Shown here one piece after another: positions 43,253 to 56,443 of a stretch of 64,000 nucleotides of DNA (its first letter is position 1; the number at the start of each line of letters is the position of its first letter). This DNA comes from Curvularia sp. ZM96 (Eukaryota; Ascomycota; Dothideomycetes; Pleosporales; Pleosporaceae): NCBI GenBank assembly GCA_022457065.1, contig JAJGBQ010000002.1, positions 4,154,001 through 4,218,000 on the forward strand. The letters are read 5' to 3'. The position numbers and the translations under genes were made by a program. The notes beneath the pieces are model-generated. The model was not told the origin of the DNA and made no database searches. It worked only from the letters and a program-made list of their open reading frames with translations.

Positions 43253-46200
43253 AGCGCAGAGACCTTATTCTTGCTGCCGTCGCAATATTCATCGCCTGGG
43301 GCTATTTGACCCACTGGCAGCCCAAGCTGCTCTACCTCCCCTACGCCTTCGTCACCGGAGCACTCGCGACGCTCGCACTGCTGGCATGGCTTACCTTCAC
43401 GACCGCCTGGGACAGGAACCTGCGAAACGGTGGCCAGGTCGATTACGGGCCGCGCCATGTTGCTTTCGTTGCGCCAGACATGTGGAAGGCTGAGAGGGAA
43501 GCTCTGGATAAACGGAACATGTACATGATGGAGCCGCTATACCCCGCGTCCTTTATGATATCTGACAGTCTCGATGTCCTGATCGGCTTGATACTGCGCG
43601 ATTTTGTGAAAGGCTGGTATGGAAACATCAGCAAGAGCCCCACGTTCGTACATGAAGTCGACAAGGCAGTGCGCGCGGCCATGGGAGAGATACGGGAACG
43701 CCTACTGGCAGTAGATATGCTCGAGACGGTCGTGTCACGCATGGTTCCCCTTATTACCGACCACCTGAAAGCGTCATACGAGGCTGAGCGCATCGTTCGA
43801 GGGCGCAAACTGTCGCGCAATATTACAGATTCAGAGGAGCTTGACCTTGCCATCGCAGCCAAATATAAAGACGGCCGACTGCATCCTGCTGCGTCTTTGG
43901 CGTATTCAAACACCAAGCCAATACAGCAGCAGCATCTGAGGAGTATCGTCACGCGACTACTACCAAAGATTATGCCTGCCAACATGTCCACAAGTCCGGC
44001 TGTTAATGTGCTCATCAAAGAGATTGTGGCCTGCGCAGTCCTATCGCCCGTGATGCACATGCTCGCTGACCCTGATACGTGGAATCAGCTCATGGAGGGC
44101 TATGTAAGCACTTTACTGGTCTAGAGTTGACTGATACTAACAGACCCAGGGCAGGTCTTTGCTGCAAGAACGAAAAACAGTTCGCAAGCTGCGAGCTGCC
44201 CTCGACGAACACGCCCCGCCCTCACAAAAACCTTCCAAGACTACACAATTTCCTAAACTGGCCCCTAGCGACAACGAGCGGAAGTTCGAGCGCTTTATGC
44301 GGGCAATTCAACAGACAAACACGCTCGCGGACGCTAGACGTTTTCGCAGCGAGGTCGCAAGCCAGCTGCGTAAAGATTCTATGATTGAAGGCCAAGATCC
44401 TGTCTATTTGCGGCGTCTTGAGTCAGCACGTCATGTACTAGATACAAAGGTTGCGACACTCAGCGCTGGTGGATCAGTGCGAGCCAAAGTCGCAGCACAG
44501 GAAGCTCCAAAGCACAAACGTTCATCGTCCAAGTTCGCCAACGCATCTTTGCGTGAGGTGCTGTATGATGCATCTGGGTTGTCTTGCTTCATGGAGTTCA
44601 TGGACCAGGCAGACCTTATGCGACTGGTGCAATTCTGGATCGTTGTGGATGGATTTCGAAACCCATTAGAAGTAGAGACCGACGAAGGCCAAGACTACGT
44701 TGGCGCGCTTCCTTCGTGGACAGAGTCAGACCGTGCAGACCTGGCACAGATCTACGAAGCATACTTGTCGAAGCCAGAACTGAATATTCTCCCGGAAGCT
44801 CGTCGAGCCGTTGCAGAATTTCTCAAGGCCGGACGGAAAGCGACACCGCAACAATATCACAATGCGCGACGTTCTGTATTACGTGCGCAAACAGCCGCGT
44901 ACGAACAGCTGCAAGAGCCGTATTTCCGAAGATTCAAGAAATCCAACCTTTACTATAAGTGGTTGGCCATGGATGAAGCAGCGAATGCCGACCGGAGCAC
45001 TGGGAAGACGAGGACCCCAGCACAACCACCTGACGTCCCGCCTCCAACAGCACCATCTCGTACACACTCGAGGCAAAACAGTTCATTGCATACGCCACAA
45101 GGAGATCTGCGTCGAGCAGTTGCCTCCTCTTCGGACCTGAAGAGCCAAGGATCAATGGCAATCAATGAGCCACCTGCGCGACGCTCCTTGGACGTAGCAC
45201 CGTCAACAGCTAAGCGCGCACCTCTGTTCGACGACGAGTACGACTCTGACCCACTTGCACACTCCACTGCTAGTCTGAATTCGGATTATGGACATGACCG
45301 TGCTGGCGGCCATGATACTCGAGTAGTTGATGCCATGCATGCTGCTTTGACTGACATTATGGACGAGCCTGAAGGTTCTATTTTCTATGAGCCAGGTCTG
45401 AAATCCCCCGTGGATAATGACTCATTGCGAGGGTCTCTTGACCTCCCTCGGGCATTATCACCTAATCCACAAGGACAGCAGAACAAAGAGAGTCTGAAGC
45501 CGAGTATAGCATCGCTTGGTCTGGTTGGAGAGCCGAGGACTCGCGGTGTCTTTGACGATGATTTATTTGGTGATGAGCAAAAATTCTTAGAAGACGAAGT
45601 TGAGGATCCAGTACCAAACGAGAAAGCAGATGACGAGGAGATACACGAAGCTGCGCCCGGAGATCTAGGCTTGGCTGAAGCTATCGATGCGCTTACTGCC
45701 GATATTGAGCGCCTGGTAACACAGGAGTCCATTGTGGATTCGCTAACATCGAAGGCTGAGCTGACCAACAACGCCGCCGAGCTTAGAATCTTGCGCAAGT
45801 CCAAAGCTAGCTTGCAACGGGAGATTCAGCGGAAAGAACTCCAACGGCAGCAGTACATTGTCCAAGAGAGTGACAACAGTTTGTACGGGCGCGCAACTGT
45901 GTTCATCCAGTCAATTATGGTGGGCACAGAAGAAGACGGCAAGGAATACGCCATGTACGTTATTGAAGTTCGACGGCGCGCAGGCGATCAGATGCCTGCT
46001 GCAACTTGGGTCGTCTCGCGCCGGTACAGCGAGTTTCACGAACTGAACAAGAGGCTTCGTGCAAAGTTCCCTCAAGTTCGGAATCTCGAGTTTCCGCGTC
46101 GCCAGATGATGCTCAAGCTTCAAAAAGACTTTCTACACAAGCGGCGACTCGGTCTGGAGAAGTATTTGAGAGAGCTACTGCTTATTCCGGCAGTGTGTCG

Positions 46201-47061
46201 TAGCCGTGAGCTTCGAGCGTTCCTTTCTCAGGCTGCGATCAGCCCTGCCGATGCGCTCAAGAATCAGGATCCAAACTCTAATGATTTTGTCACACGCATC
46301 TACAACTCTGTAGCCGATGGCATGGAAGAGTTTCTTGGTAACATACCTGTCCTTGATCAACTTTCGGTCGCGGGCCAGAACCTCATTTCCGCTGCTACGA
46401 CACAGCTCGCCAATACAAATGGCGCGACTGCACAATCTGCAAGTCTCGCCTCTTCTGGCGTACTAGTTGCGGGCGAGCCCAATTCTGACGCAGAAGCCGA
46501 AGCAGAACTACTCGCATTCGAAAACAAAGAGCTGGAGCCTTTTGTAAAGCCGATATGCGATCTCTTTCTAGAAACTTTTGAACTAAATCGCGAGAACAAT
46601 TGGCTTCGCGGTCGCGCTGTCGTCGTAGTTTTACACCAGCTTCTAGGCGGCACCATTGAGCGCAAGGCCCGCGAATCCTTCAATAACCTGCTATCTGAAA
46701 TGAACATTGTCAAGTACATTGACGCGTTGAAAGATAGTATGTGGCCAGATGGACGAATGAAGGCCAGTGTAGAGCGAACGAGCCAGGAAAAGGAGAAAAG
46801 CAGAAAAGCAGCGAGTGACGTGCTCAGTACTTTGGTGCCCGAATTGGCTAGCAGTGTCGTGGGGAGACAGAATGCACAGTTGGCGGCTAAGAAGTTAGAG
46901 GGAACTATCAATAATTCCCGGTTGAAGTAAGTTTTTCTTTGTACACGACACCGTTAATCTGTACACTTGAAATACTAATATTCTCGTGTAGTACCCATCT
47001 TGCTTTCACGCTACTAGACGAGATGCTACAAGTGTTATTTCCCGATGTTTATATGAAGTAA
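43240..47061 (+). CDS. MDM1: Mdm1-type sorting nexin (PXA-RGS-PX-nexin C)
   Basis: Three exons, 43240-44103, 44150-46926, 46992-47061, giving 1236 aa. The last 70-nt exon is needed: read without it the frame ends at SRLK, with it the conserved C-terminus NTHLAFTLLDEMLQVLFPDV is restored. N-terminal membrane segments (DLILAAVAIFIAWGYLTHWQ and PYAFVTGALATLALLAWLTF), PXA domain (about 90-285, ASFMISDSLDVLIGLILRDF), RGS-like domain (ASLREVLYDASGLSCFMEFM), a long acidic linker, PX domain (YAMYVIEVRRRAG, SRRYSEFHELNKRLRAKFPQ, RRQMMLKLQKDFL), and nexin C domain. Yeast Mdm1 is an ER membrane protein tethering ER to vacuole and binding phosphoinositides through PX; the human relatives are SNX13/14/25. 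A short upstream ORF overlaps its start. Confidence 0.93.
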
Positions 47062-47317
47062 TGTCTGTATGAATGTATGAGGGGAAGCATTGCATGACCG
47101 GCGTTGATATAGGTGTTAGAACTCATGCTGATCATCATATGGAGCGTCTTAAAGAGTATAGTGGCTGTTTAGATCATATGCATGTGTAGGCGATGTGCTA
47201 AGTTAGGAACCACCAAACATCAAAACAATTCAAGTACGCTGATACACGTTGCAACTCCATTTACCTAATCCTTCATTGTACATCGTAAGAATCATTCCAA
47301 TACCATCACAAACCATT

Positions 47318-50300
47318 CTACTCAGAATTACTCATAACACCTCTACCAAACCACTCACTGATAACCGCAAACCCATCCTTACCCCTCTTGAGAGCATCCT
47401 GGAAGAGGTCGTGCCTCTCTGCACTCTCCACCTGCGCACGTCTGATAGCCTTGACCGTGGCATTGTTCGCGCTGCAAATTGGGCATTCGACCTCCGCATC
47501 ATGCACATCTTCATCAGTGCTCAGACAACTCTTGTGATAACTGTGCTTACACAAGAAGTGCACGACAGGCAGCTCCAAGCTCTTCATGCAGACCTGACAG
47601 CGCGAGTTCTGGAAGACAGCGGGCTTGGTGTTGAGAGCTTCCAATTCGGCTTTCTTGGCGGATGTATCGGAGCGGAAGGTCTCGATATTGCGGCGATTGG
47701 CGGCGATTTCGGCGCGCTCGCGTTCAATGGTGGTGCTGAGGTACGTCTTTATCATTCCCATCGTTGCGACGCCGTTGATGGAGAGGGTCTGGATGACTTG
47801 TAGGGGCGCCATGAGGCCGTCTTCGTCGATCTTCTTGAGTACGGAGTCGAGTTCGTCGCCTGCTTCTGCAATAATTTCCGGAGTGGACGTGAAGTAGGCA
47901 AGTGCGGCTGGGTACAGTGCTGGCTCTTCTGGACCGTACTTTCGAAGGGCGCGAATTGCGCCTTGTGTATCATTCGCCGCTGTGTAAGAGCGGAAAATGT
48001 CAAAGTAGAGGCCTTGCTGCTCGCGGACAAGAATCGCTCCGTCTCGAAAGTTGGAGAGGTGGGAGAGCAACAACACGTTTGAGGTGTCAATGGGTATGTC
48101 CTTTCCCTCAACAAGCTTCTTGGCCTTGTTCTCCCATTCTTGTCGCTCGCCATCTTTCTTCGAAGATGCAGTGTGCAGGTACATCTCAAACAGTGTTGTG
48201 TAGAGATCGACCTTGTCATCTTCGCGAAGATCATCAGACGCGATGCACGCTTCAAGGAACACTATGAATTCCTGAGGGTGATCGACAAATGCCGAAAAAG
48301 CAGTCCGTGGTTTCGGGACTTTGTATTCAGGGGCGGGCTCATCGGTTGTCGTCTCGATGATTTGAGCTTGGCTCATTGTCCCCTTTTGTTCGCCGTTAGG
48401 CGGTGATGCCAATGCATTGGTGTTCATGTAAGGTAACGGGAGAAGTGCAGCAAGGTTCTGTACAGCACTGGATGCAACGCCTAGGCCCATGCCCATGCCT
48501 TTCTCAGATGGAGGAGCATTAGGTATGACGATAGCATCCTGCTTGGGTCGAAATTTACCAGTATAATAGTCGATGAACAGCTGGGTGGTGTCCTTGGGTA
48601 GGTGCTGCAGTAATACGGTAGCATATTTCATGAGATTGAAGTACGCCACTTCTGGATCCAGTCGCCATATGTAAGCCAAGGCTTCCGCGTACCGCTTTGA
48701 ATCTTCAATCAGAACGTCCACAACCAGCTCGTGCTCCCCATGCTTCCGGGCCAGAAAAGCTGCTTGGTCATAATAGCCTCCCTGCCGACACATTGAGATG
48801 GCCGTGTCGAGATCAAACTTCAGGTCGTCAGGTGACTTGATGAACTCTTCAAGTTTTTCTACATCCTTGAGCTTGGCGTAGCAATTCAAAAGGAGGGTGG
48901 TGTGGTCTGATGTCGCTTTGTGGTGGTCGTGGAGCTCTTCTAGATACTCTATCAAGTTGTGGATTCTCTGCGTGTCAAGAAACTGATTTGACCATAAGTC
49001 ATGAGCCTGTTTGATAGCTGGTGTTTACATACCTTCCGGATTACCTGAGAAGGCTCAGTGTTGTCAATGGCTTTGAGGTACTGCTGCATAGCGGTATCAT
49101 AATCTTGCTTGGAATACAAGTAGTCACCAAACTTGCGAAGAATGACATTCTGTTGAGAAGAGTCCAGGCCTGCTTTCTGGGCCAAGTTAATGGCCAGAAC
49201 GTACAGGTTGCGTTGGTACAGTATGTCAAGTTTCTGCGCAAAAGGTTTCTCATGATATCTGAAAATCTGAATGTTGTTAGCTCTGAAAGCCGACGATACG
49301 TGAATATTATACCTTTCCATCAATCGTGAAGACAAAGAGGTCTCCCCATTCGGCGACGACGGCTTTCACTTGCGAGGTCAGTTGCTCCTGGTGCGCAATA
49401 AACCTCAATTCTGTGTTGAGAAGGGTGAAGCTGGAGGTGTTGAAGACATCGTCAGCAGCAGCGACACCAAAGGCTCGGAGGGGGTTGGTCCTGGGCATCG
49501 CATTCGACTTGGGAGGCGCGATGATGGCAATGTAGTCTTTGAACACGGAAATCATCTTCTTTTCTCCTTCGTATGTGTAAGGTGGCCCGCGCCCGTGCTG
49601 TCCATAGTAGTAAATAGCATCGTTTCGTGCAACTACCACATCCCGTGTCGATTTGTCCACAGCCATGCAACCCACACCACAGCCGTACTCGTCCAGAGAT
49701 TTTGCGGGCTGGCCCTGTCCCCTTCCGGATATTACGAGAGTCATGATGCGACCGGTGGTTGCAATGTACAGGGTCGTAATATTGCCTTCCCGAAACTCGA
49801 TACCCGTAATAGGCTCTTCCGATTCGAACACAGTCCGTTGACGCGCGCCGCGGTCGTGTATGAGGTCGCCTCGTACAACGGTGACGGCGCCGTTTGCGAA
49901 TCCGACTGCCAACTGAGACAGGTCATCGAGCGCTGCGAATGCGGATATGGGAAATTGCTTGCGCCCGTTGTGAATTGTGAGCGTGCTCTGGCATCGCGGA
50001 ATGCCCGTCTTCTTCTCGAGTTTGTCTAGGGCCCAGACTTTCAGGACCGGCTCGTCAGAGAGGTCTTCGGCTATAGTAACGAGAAGAGAGGTGCCCTCGA
50101 TTTGCTTCATGTGGGTAATTGAACCTGCGTCATGGGCCTTGAAGGTGCGCACGACCTTGAAGGCCTGCGACACGATGCGAACGACGCCATCTGCACTGCC
50201 GAAGAAGATGTTTTCCGATCCAGATACAATGGACGTGATGTCTCCAATCTACAAGTATTCATAAGATCGCGTAGGCGTAGAGGAGGTTGTCATCATACCT

Positions 50301-50441
50301 CGGACAGGAAAGAGCTCTCGTCGTCGGGGAGCTTGACTTGCGAGACGTCGAAGAACCGGAACTGCCACTTCTCGCTTGTTAGCATTACCATGACGCGATG
50401 TGAAGAGTGAATGGTTGAGCACCTACCGGAGTGACTGCCAT
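47318..50441 (-). CDS. VPS11: Vacuolar sorting protein Vps11/Pep5, RING subunit of HOPS and CORVET
   Basis: Five exons on the minus strand: 50427-50441, 50299-50367, 49313-50248, 49033-49266, 47318-48982, about 972 aa. The first coding exon is only five codons (MAVTP); the next gives QFRFFDVSQVKLPDDESSF, the typical Pep5 N-terminus. Its acceptor could be three bases earlier, adding one Lys. N-terminal beta-propeller region (SIVSGSENIFFGSADG), long alpha-solenoid (RNLYVLAINLAQKAGLDSSQ, TLLLNCYAKLKDVEKLEEFI, clathrin-repeat-like) and C-terminal RING at about 880-922 (CQVCMKSLELPVVHFLCKHS, then CPIC). Vps11 is a shared core subunit of the HOPS and CORVET tethering complexes in vacuolar and endosomal fusion. 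Convergent with MDM1 (256 bp between stops), divergent from YRA1. Confidence 0.93.
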
Positions 50442-50952
50442 ACTGCTATCGCTCCATACTCGCCGCTGCCTGCATGGCAGGAGCTATCGTCACTCGCAAC
50501 CCTAGCTGGGAGGTACGGCCCACTTACTGACCGTGCGTCTGGGCCAATCAGCGTTCGCTCACGGCGGGTGGCTCAGCAGTGCTTGGCGTTTGCCCTCTGG
50601 ATAGATAGTCTTGTTGCCTCGCGCTCTCTCTCCCCTTTCCTCATCTCACCACCACACTCCCCACCTCACAACACACTCGTCGCATTTGCGCTTCATCACT
50701 CACAGGTCCAGTCTGTAGCGCCACACTCTCTACATTTGCGCAAGCCCACTTGACTCCTTACCCACGAGTCTTACCGTCCACGACGCGCCTGGCCCCAAAC
50801 AGCGCGTTCCTTTGTCCTCAGTCGCGCCTCCATCAAAGAGACCACTGCCCTTGCTACTCTAGTAGCCTTCTCATCGTCGCCCGACATCAGCGCGCCTTTC
50901 CATCAACGCCCGCTCAACTCCAAGTATAAACACTTCTCAACCACTCATCAAC
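50442..50952. promoter_or_regulatory. Divergent promoter VPS11 / YRA1
   Basis: 511 bp between start codons, CT-rich toward YRA1. A CCAAT box occurs at 50544-50548 (GGGCCAATCAG), a reasonable site for the HAP/CBF complex. No TATA box seen. Confidence 0.5.
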
Positions 50953-52453
50953 ATGTCTTCAAACAAGATGGAGCAGAGCCTTGACGACATCCTCAAGGCC
51001 TCCAAGACCTCCCGCCGCGGCCGTAGCAACCGCCGCTCTGGTGCCGGACGCCCTGCCACTGCTGCAGCCCCTGTAGGCGGTGTCGCAAAGTCCACCAAGC
51101 AAGCCAAGCCAACCAAGGCCGCACCTGCCGCACCCGCCGCTGTTCTCGGCGGTGAGACGAAGATCATGGTCTCCAACTTGGTATGTTTTTTTACCATCGT
51201 CAAGATGTCTGAACCATGCTAACGCGTACCAGCCAAGGGACATTGACCAAGCCCAACTCCAGGTATGTAAGACCGATGCAGGTCTTTGAGCCTACTCTTC
51301 TCGCGTTTGCGAACACGTACGAGTGCGATCCGACAAACCAAGCCTCTTTGCTTCGCCTCCGGTATGGATGTTGAGCCATGACTTGCAAAAAATCGAACCA
51401 TGATCTGTGTTGGGCACACAAGACTGGGATAAGATTAGCATCATGCGAACATTTTGAGCTGCCGCAGAGACGAAAGTGGGAGATCCGTATTCCAAGCTAC
51501 ACTTTCCAAGTGGCAGCACAGACAGCTATGCTCCAGTGACTTTTTCCTGGATGCTGCGCAGTAATTCTAGCCGGCCATCAGAGCAGCGAGACGAGAGCAT
51601 TGAGCTCGGTCAATGATAGCCTTCAAGTTACCAGAGGGGTGTGGGCAGGCATCAACCGACAATCTCGCAACGTTGTAACACGTTACTCGCAACGGCCGCT
51701 GCTGCGCTGAGTTAGCTTTGTCTTGCCGAACGATACGTTCCAGGCACAGGATGAGGACTCCCACTTTCTGAGCGGCGCTCACCACCGCGACCAACGAAAT
51801 CGACGACTACCCACCGCCGACGCCGCACTCGCAGCCGATGTTGCTTCTATTTATCGCGTATTCAACTCCTAGCACGACCACTAATACGCCTTGTAGGACT
51901 ACTTTGCTTCAGCAATCAACGTAGGTCGGCCAAAGAAGGTTCTCCTCCAGTACGATGCTTCTGGCCGTAGCGTTGGAAGCGCAACCATCATCTTCAACAA
52001 GCACGAACAAGCTGCCAAGGCTACTGCGGCTCTTGATGGCGTCAAGATTGACGGACGTCCGGTTCGTGTTGAGATGCTTGTCAGCCCTAGCGCAATTCCA
52101 GCTTCCGCACGCCCGGCTTCGCTCGCCGACCGCGTCACGTATGTATAAGCGCCTCACTTGAAATAGAACGTTGACTAATATGTATATGCAGCCAACCAAA
52201 GAAGGACAAGCCCAAGCCCGCTACCACAGAAAAGGCTACCGCCGGTGCTGCTCGTGGAAAGGGACAGACCCGTGGACGCGGAAAGGGCCGTGGTGGCCGT
52301 GACGCACGCCCAAAGAAGAAGACTGTTGAAGAGCTGGATGCCGAGATGGCTGACTACTTCCCCGGAGGTGAGGCCAACAACGCTACTAGCAACACTGAAG
52401 TTGCGCCAGTCACCGCCGGCGGTGACACTGCCATGGACGACGAGATGCTTTGA
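50953..52453 (+). CDS. YRA1: mRNA-export adaptor Yra1 (ALY/REF family)
   Basis: Four exons: 50953-51180, 51233-51262, 51897-52138, 52192-52453, giving 253 aa. N-terminal conserved helix MEQSLDDILKASK (the UAP56/Sub2-binding motif), basic RG/AP-rich region, one RRM at about 70-157 (KIMVSNLPRDIDQAQLQ and SVGSATIIFNKHEQAAK), an RG-rich stretch (RGKGQTRGRGKGRGGRD), and the C-terminal conserved helix VEELDAEMADYF. It couples transcription to mRNA export in TREX. Exon 2 is 30 nt. Intron 2 (51263-51896) is 634 nt, about ten times the local norm, and splits the RRM. If retained it adds eight codons and a TGA, giving a 94-residue fragment. The budding-yeast YRA1 gene also has an unusually long intron used for autoregulation. 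Confidence 0.95.
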
Positions 52454-54084
52454 ACGCCATTCATACCGGCATTTCTCCCACCCACATTACTGTTATGATT
52501 TAATTGAGTACTGGTCGAAGTTTTTTCAACTTTTCTGGTAGTCGAGTTGGCTTTCACCTTTCTTTTCTCGGGAGCGTCTTCTTATATAAAAAAAATCCGT
52601 CATACCCCGATTACTCGGTTCGCTGCCAGGCCATGGTCAGCGCGCAAATACAATTCGGCCTTTGTACACTGCTCATGGACGCCTCGTTTTCGGCTCTCAA
52701 ATTGTAGTTTTGAGCCTTAGTAGCAACAATCAAGAATTTGCACAAATATTTACAGGCGGTCCCTGGTCCCTTATGTCTTTCTCGTGATGCTTAACACACC
52801 TGGATAATCTTGGCTTAGCCATCTGCATGACTGGCACATATCCTCCGGACAACAGGAGCCATTTTACTGGATTGGTATGTTCCGCAATACACGTGTCACT
52901 TGGACAGTGCGGTAAAATGGTCAGGCGTTCAGATCTCGCTCAGAAAGATGAGGTCGATCGTGGGCTATATCGGCCAAAGCCGGGCGTCAACAAGAGACGC
53001 GGAACATAGCCGCGAGGGGGGATGGCATTGGCTTGGTGCTTGTGTGGAAGCTCCTAGTCGGCACCCCTCGTCCAAGTCAATATCACACCACCATAGAACC
53101 ACGTACTTGGTAGCTGCAGCCGCAGTCAGCTGCGGCTCCCGTACTTGAAACATGGGCGTTCACTTTGGCGCACCCATTCGTGCGAAAGGTGTTGTGCGCT
53201 ATTCCGCTGGACCCGACTTTGTTGCGTCTTCCCCGCCATTTGCTAGGCTGTGTGGAGGCCCGCAGCTAGCCTAGCTTCCGACAAAGGAAAGTCACCGCAA
53301 GTGGGCAAAAGGAGCGCTCGTCCGACGCTGCTTATTCGAACAAGGTGATTACAATTCTTTTGACGTCTAGCCTTGGCGTCAATTGGATATGCTCCGACCG
53401 CTGTAGACCGTGTTGGTATAGCCTTGAAAGTAGACTAGCAGCAATAGTCAACGTGGCTCGGTGCTCTCTCCGAAAGAGGGCGGACTTGCTGGGATGGACG
53501 ATAGGAATACTGCTTGCGTCTTAGTGGAGGGGCGTTGTGGAGAGCTCTTGTCTGAGCTATGTACTTGTACACGACGAGTGCGGCTACACAGTACTCATAC
53601 CGCTAGTCGAGATCCAAGATGTCGCCATCAGGGTGCAGGCACGTCGGCTTGTGTTTTTCCCTGCGCACCCGGACCGGTTGCTAACCTATGTCTATCCGGC
53701 ATTAGAGAACCCAATACCACGTGTGGCGAGGTTAGCTGCGGCTTCGACGACACCAACTGCGGGGGAGGGGTAGCTTTCACTGGCCGCCAGAGCGGGGCAT
53801 TGGCCCCCGCTGCTGAGTAAAGCGCCATCCACCCTTGCATCCCTGGTGCCCGCGATAGGACGCAGAGCTTTCCTTGGGGCGGGCTCCTGATGACCGAGGC
53901 TGTCTCGACGGGCGATCGTGTAGCGATGGCCCTTGTTTTGAGTGGAGGTGATTCCCTAGTGCCGCCATACTGGCTCCATTCAAGTACTTAAGATTTCTCT
54001 TTGCCCCCATTACCCCTCTCTCAGACCCCCAACTTTCCCACGCCTTTTTGCTTCTTTCAGATACCCCAGTTCGTTTTCAAAGCC
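52454..54084. other. Intergenic between YRA1 and the aldehyde dehydrogenase
   Basis: 1.6 kb. No gene supported; a cysteine-rich open frame from about 53494 has no signal peptide or domain. The right end holds the ALDH promoter with a pyrimidine-rich leader. Confidence 0.4.
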
Positions 54085-55744
54085 ATGTCTGAGACTGTAG
54101 TAAAGCTGTCGACTCCCCAGACGGGCGAGTACGACCAGCCCACCGGCCTGTAAGTCGCGCTCTCAATCCTCCATCTTCCGGCACACGGTAGTCCTGACAG
54201 ATGATCTAGCTTCATCAACAACGAGTTTGTGAAGAGCGTCGACGGCAAGACCTTTGAGGTCATCAACCCAGCCACTGAGGAGGTCATCTGCCACGTCGCA
54301 GAGGCCACTGAGAAGGATGTTGATATTGCCGTTGCTGCCGCACGCAAGGCCTTCAACGGCGCGTGGAGGAGGGAGACACCAGAGAACCGCGGAAAGCTTC
54401 TCGTCAAGCTCTCCGAGCTCTTTGAGAAGAACGCCGACCTTCTCGCCTCCGTCGAGGCGCTCGACAACGGCAAGGCCTTCAACATGGCCAGGAACGTCGA
54501 TCTCCCTGCCGCCATTGGATGCTTGAGGTACTACGGAGGATGGGCCGACAAGATCGAGGGAAAGGTTGTTGACACAACACCCGACACCTTCAACTACATC
54601 CGCAAGGAGCCTGTGAGTATGCCTCTGCTCGACCTTTTGGTCATGTAGCTAAACTCGTTAGATTGGTGTCTGCGGTCAGATCATTCCCTGGAACTTCCCT
54701 CTTCTGATGTGGGCTTGGAAGATTGGTCCTGCCATTGCCGCTGGTAACACAGTTGTCATCAAGACCGCTGAGCAGACTCCTCTGTCCGCATACGTCGCAG
54801 CTAGCCTCATCAAGGAGGCCGGTTTTCCACCAGGTGTCATCAACGTCATCACCGGTTTCGGTAAGGTTGCTGGCGCTGCCATCTCCTCCCACATGGACAT
54901 TGACAAGGTTGCCTTCACTGGTTCCACCGTTGTCGGTCGTCAAATCATGAAGGCTGCCGCCGGCTCCAACTTGAAGAAGGTCACTCTCGAGCTTGGAGGC
55001 AAGAGCCCCAACATTGTCTTCGCTGACGCTGATCTGGACGAGGCCCTTAACTGGGTCAACTTTGGTATCTACTTCAACCACGGCCAGACCTGCTGTGCCG
55101 GTTCGCGTATCTACGTTGAGGAGGCTATCTATGACAAGTTCATGGAGCGATTCAGGGAGCGCGCTGCTCAGAACCAAGTCGGTGACCCATTCGCCAAGGA
55201 CACCTTCCAGGGTCCTCAAGTTTCGAAGCTTCAGTTCGACCGTGTCATGAGGTAAGAGACCTGCCACTCTAATTTTCGGGACTTTGCTAACGCTTGTTTC
55301 AGCTACATCGAGGATGGCAAGAAGGCTGGTGCCACTGTCGAGACGGGTGGTAAGCGCAAGGGCGAAAAGGGTTACTTCATCGAGCCTACCATCTTCTCCA
55401 ACGTCACCGAGGACATGAAGATTCAGCAGGAAGAGATCTTCGGTCCCGTTTGCACCATCGCCAAGTTCAAGAGCAAGGAGGAGGTCATCAAGATTGGTAA
55501 CTCCACCACCTACGGTCTCGCTGCCGCCGTCCACACCACCAACCTCAAGACTGCCATGGAGGTCGCCAACGCGCTCAAGGCGGGTACTGTCTGGGTCAAC
55601 TCATACAACACTCTTCACTGGCAACTGCCATTCGGTGGTTACAAGGAGTCTGGTATTGGCCGTGAACTGGGTGAGGCAGCGCTGGACAACTACATCCAGA
55701 CTAAGACTGTGTCGATCCGTCTCGGTGACGTTCTCTTTGGTTAA
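54085..55744 (+). CDS. NAD(P)+-dependent aldehyde dehydrogenase, ALDH1-like
   Basis: Four exons: 54085-54149, 54210-54612, 54662-55251, 55303-55744, giving 499 aa, the standard ALDH length. Complete catalytic machinery: IPWNFP, K190-containing NTVVIKTAEQTP, FTGSTVVGRQ, general base Glu266 in LELGGKSP, nucleophile Cys300 in NHGQTCCAGSR (34 residues apart, as E268/C302 in ALDH1), and EEIFGPV and PFGGYKESGIGRE. It ends SIRLGDVLFG, as in cytosolic fungal AldA. Oxidises acetaldehyde and other aldehydes. Very close in style to the mould ALDH allergens of Alternaria and Cladosporium. Strong C-ending codon bias suggests high expression. No mitochondrial leader. Confidence 0.95.
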
Positions 55745-56443
55745 GCGAGTTTCTTTTCATGGGTTAATGGGAGAAATGTGTACTGTATATAGCTAAGTTG
55801 CCAGAAGACAACAAATGAAAGCAAAGAACTTAACATGCTCTGTTCCTGGCTGTATAGTTGGCTGTGATGCGTTGCCTTGATCCAGCACCAACAATTTGAT
55901 GCAGGGATTTTGTCAAAGAAACTCGGTCATCCTTGTTACTTGCAAATGCTCTGCACAAGTCGGTCTACTTGGATGTGGAGTTGAAAGTATTTTTCGGATC
56001 AGGAGATGTCATGGTTCCAACGGCTATGCGGATCGGGAAGTACGCTTAGCTAGACAGCCGATCAGGTCAGATGCATTTTCTTTTGTTGCCCGTAAGGAAC
56101 CGCATGCAGGTGTGAGCAGCGATGCGAGATGGCGCATCTGTTGGTGCGGATATGGGAGTGGCACGGGTGGAGGCTGACCGCTGAACCGCTGTTCACATGC
56201 TGGGTCGCACGCGTTTGTTTTGGCGACGGGCGGTTGCGTCAGTGCTCCGAATGACGATCAGAAACATACCGCGCTACAACAACCGTCATTCCAAGGCTCC
56301 CGCTTTTTTGCACCCAGCTTTCATCTCGTCATCTCTGCCCATATACACGTGAAGAATGCAAACAAATCCACTCCGATCATGATATCATGAAACCTGTGAA
56401 CCGCTGCTTCTGTTAAAAGTTGCAGCATCTGAACGATCCAGCC
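55745..56443. other. Intergenic between ALDH and the DDHD gene
   Basis: 699 bp with the ALDH 3' UTR and DDHD-gene promoter. No gene seen. Confidence 0.4.

Noticed and set aside
53494..53820. Cysteine-rich frame between YRA1 and the aldehyde dehydrogenase
   Set aside because: No signal peptide, no domain, composition of ordinary intergenic DNA.
54641..55534. Long antisense open frame (297 codons) opposite the aldehyde dehydrogenase
   Set aside because: It mirrors the strong C-ending codon bias of the sense gene, spans a sense intron boundary, and has no domain.
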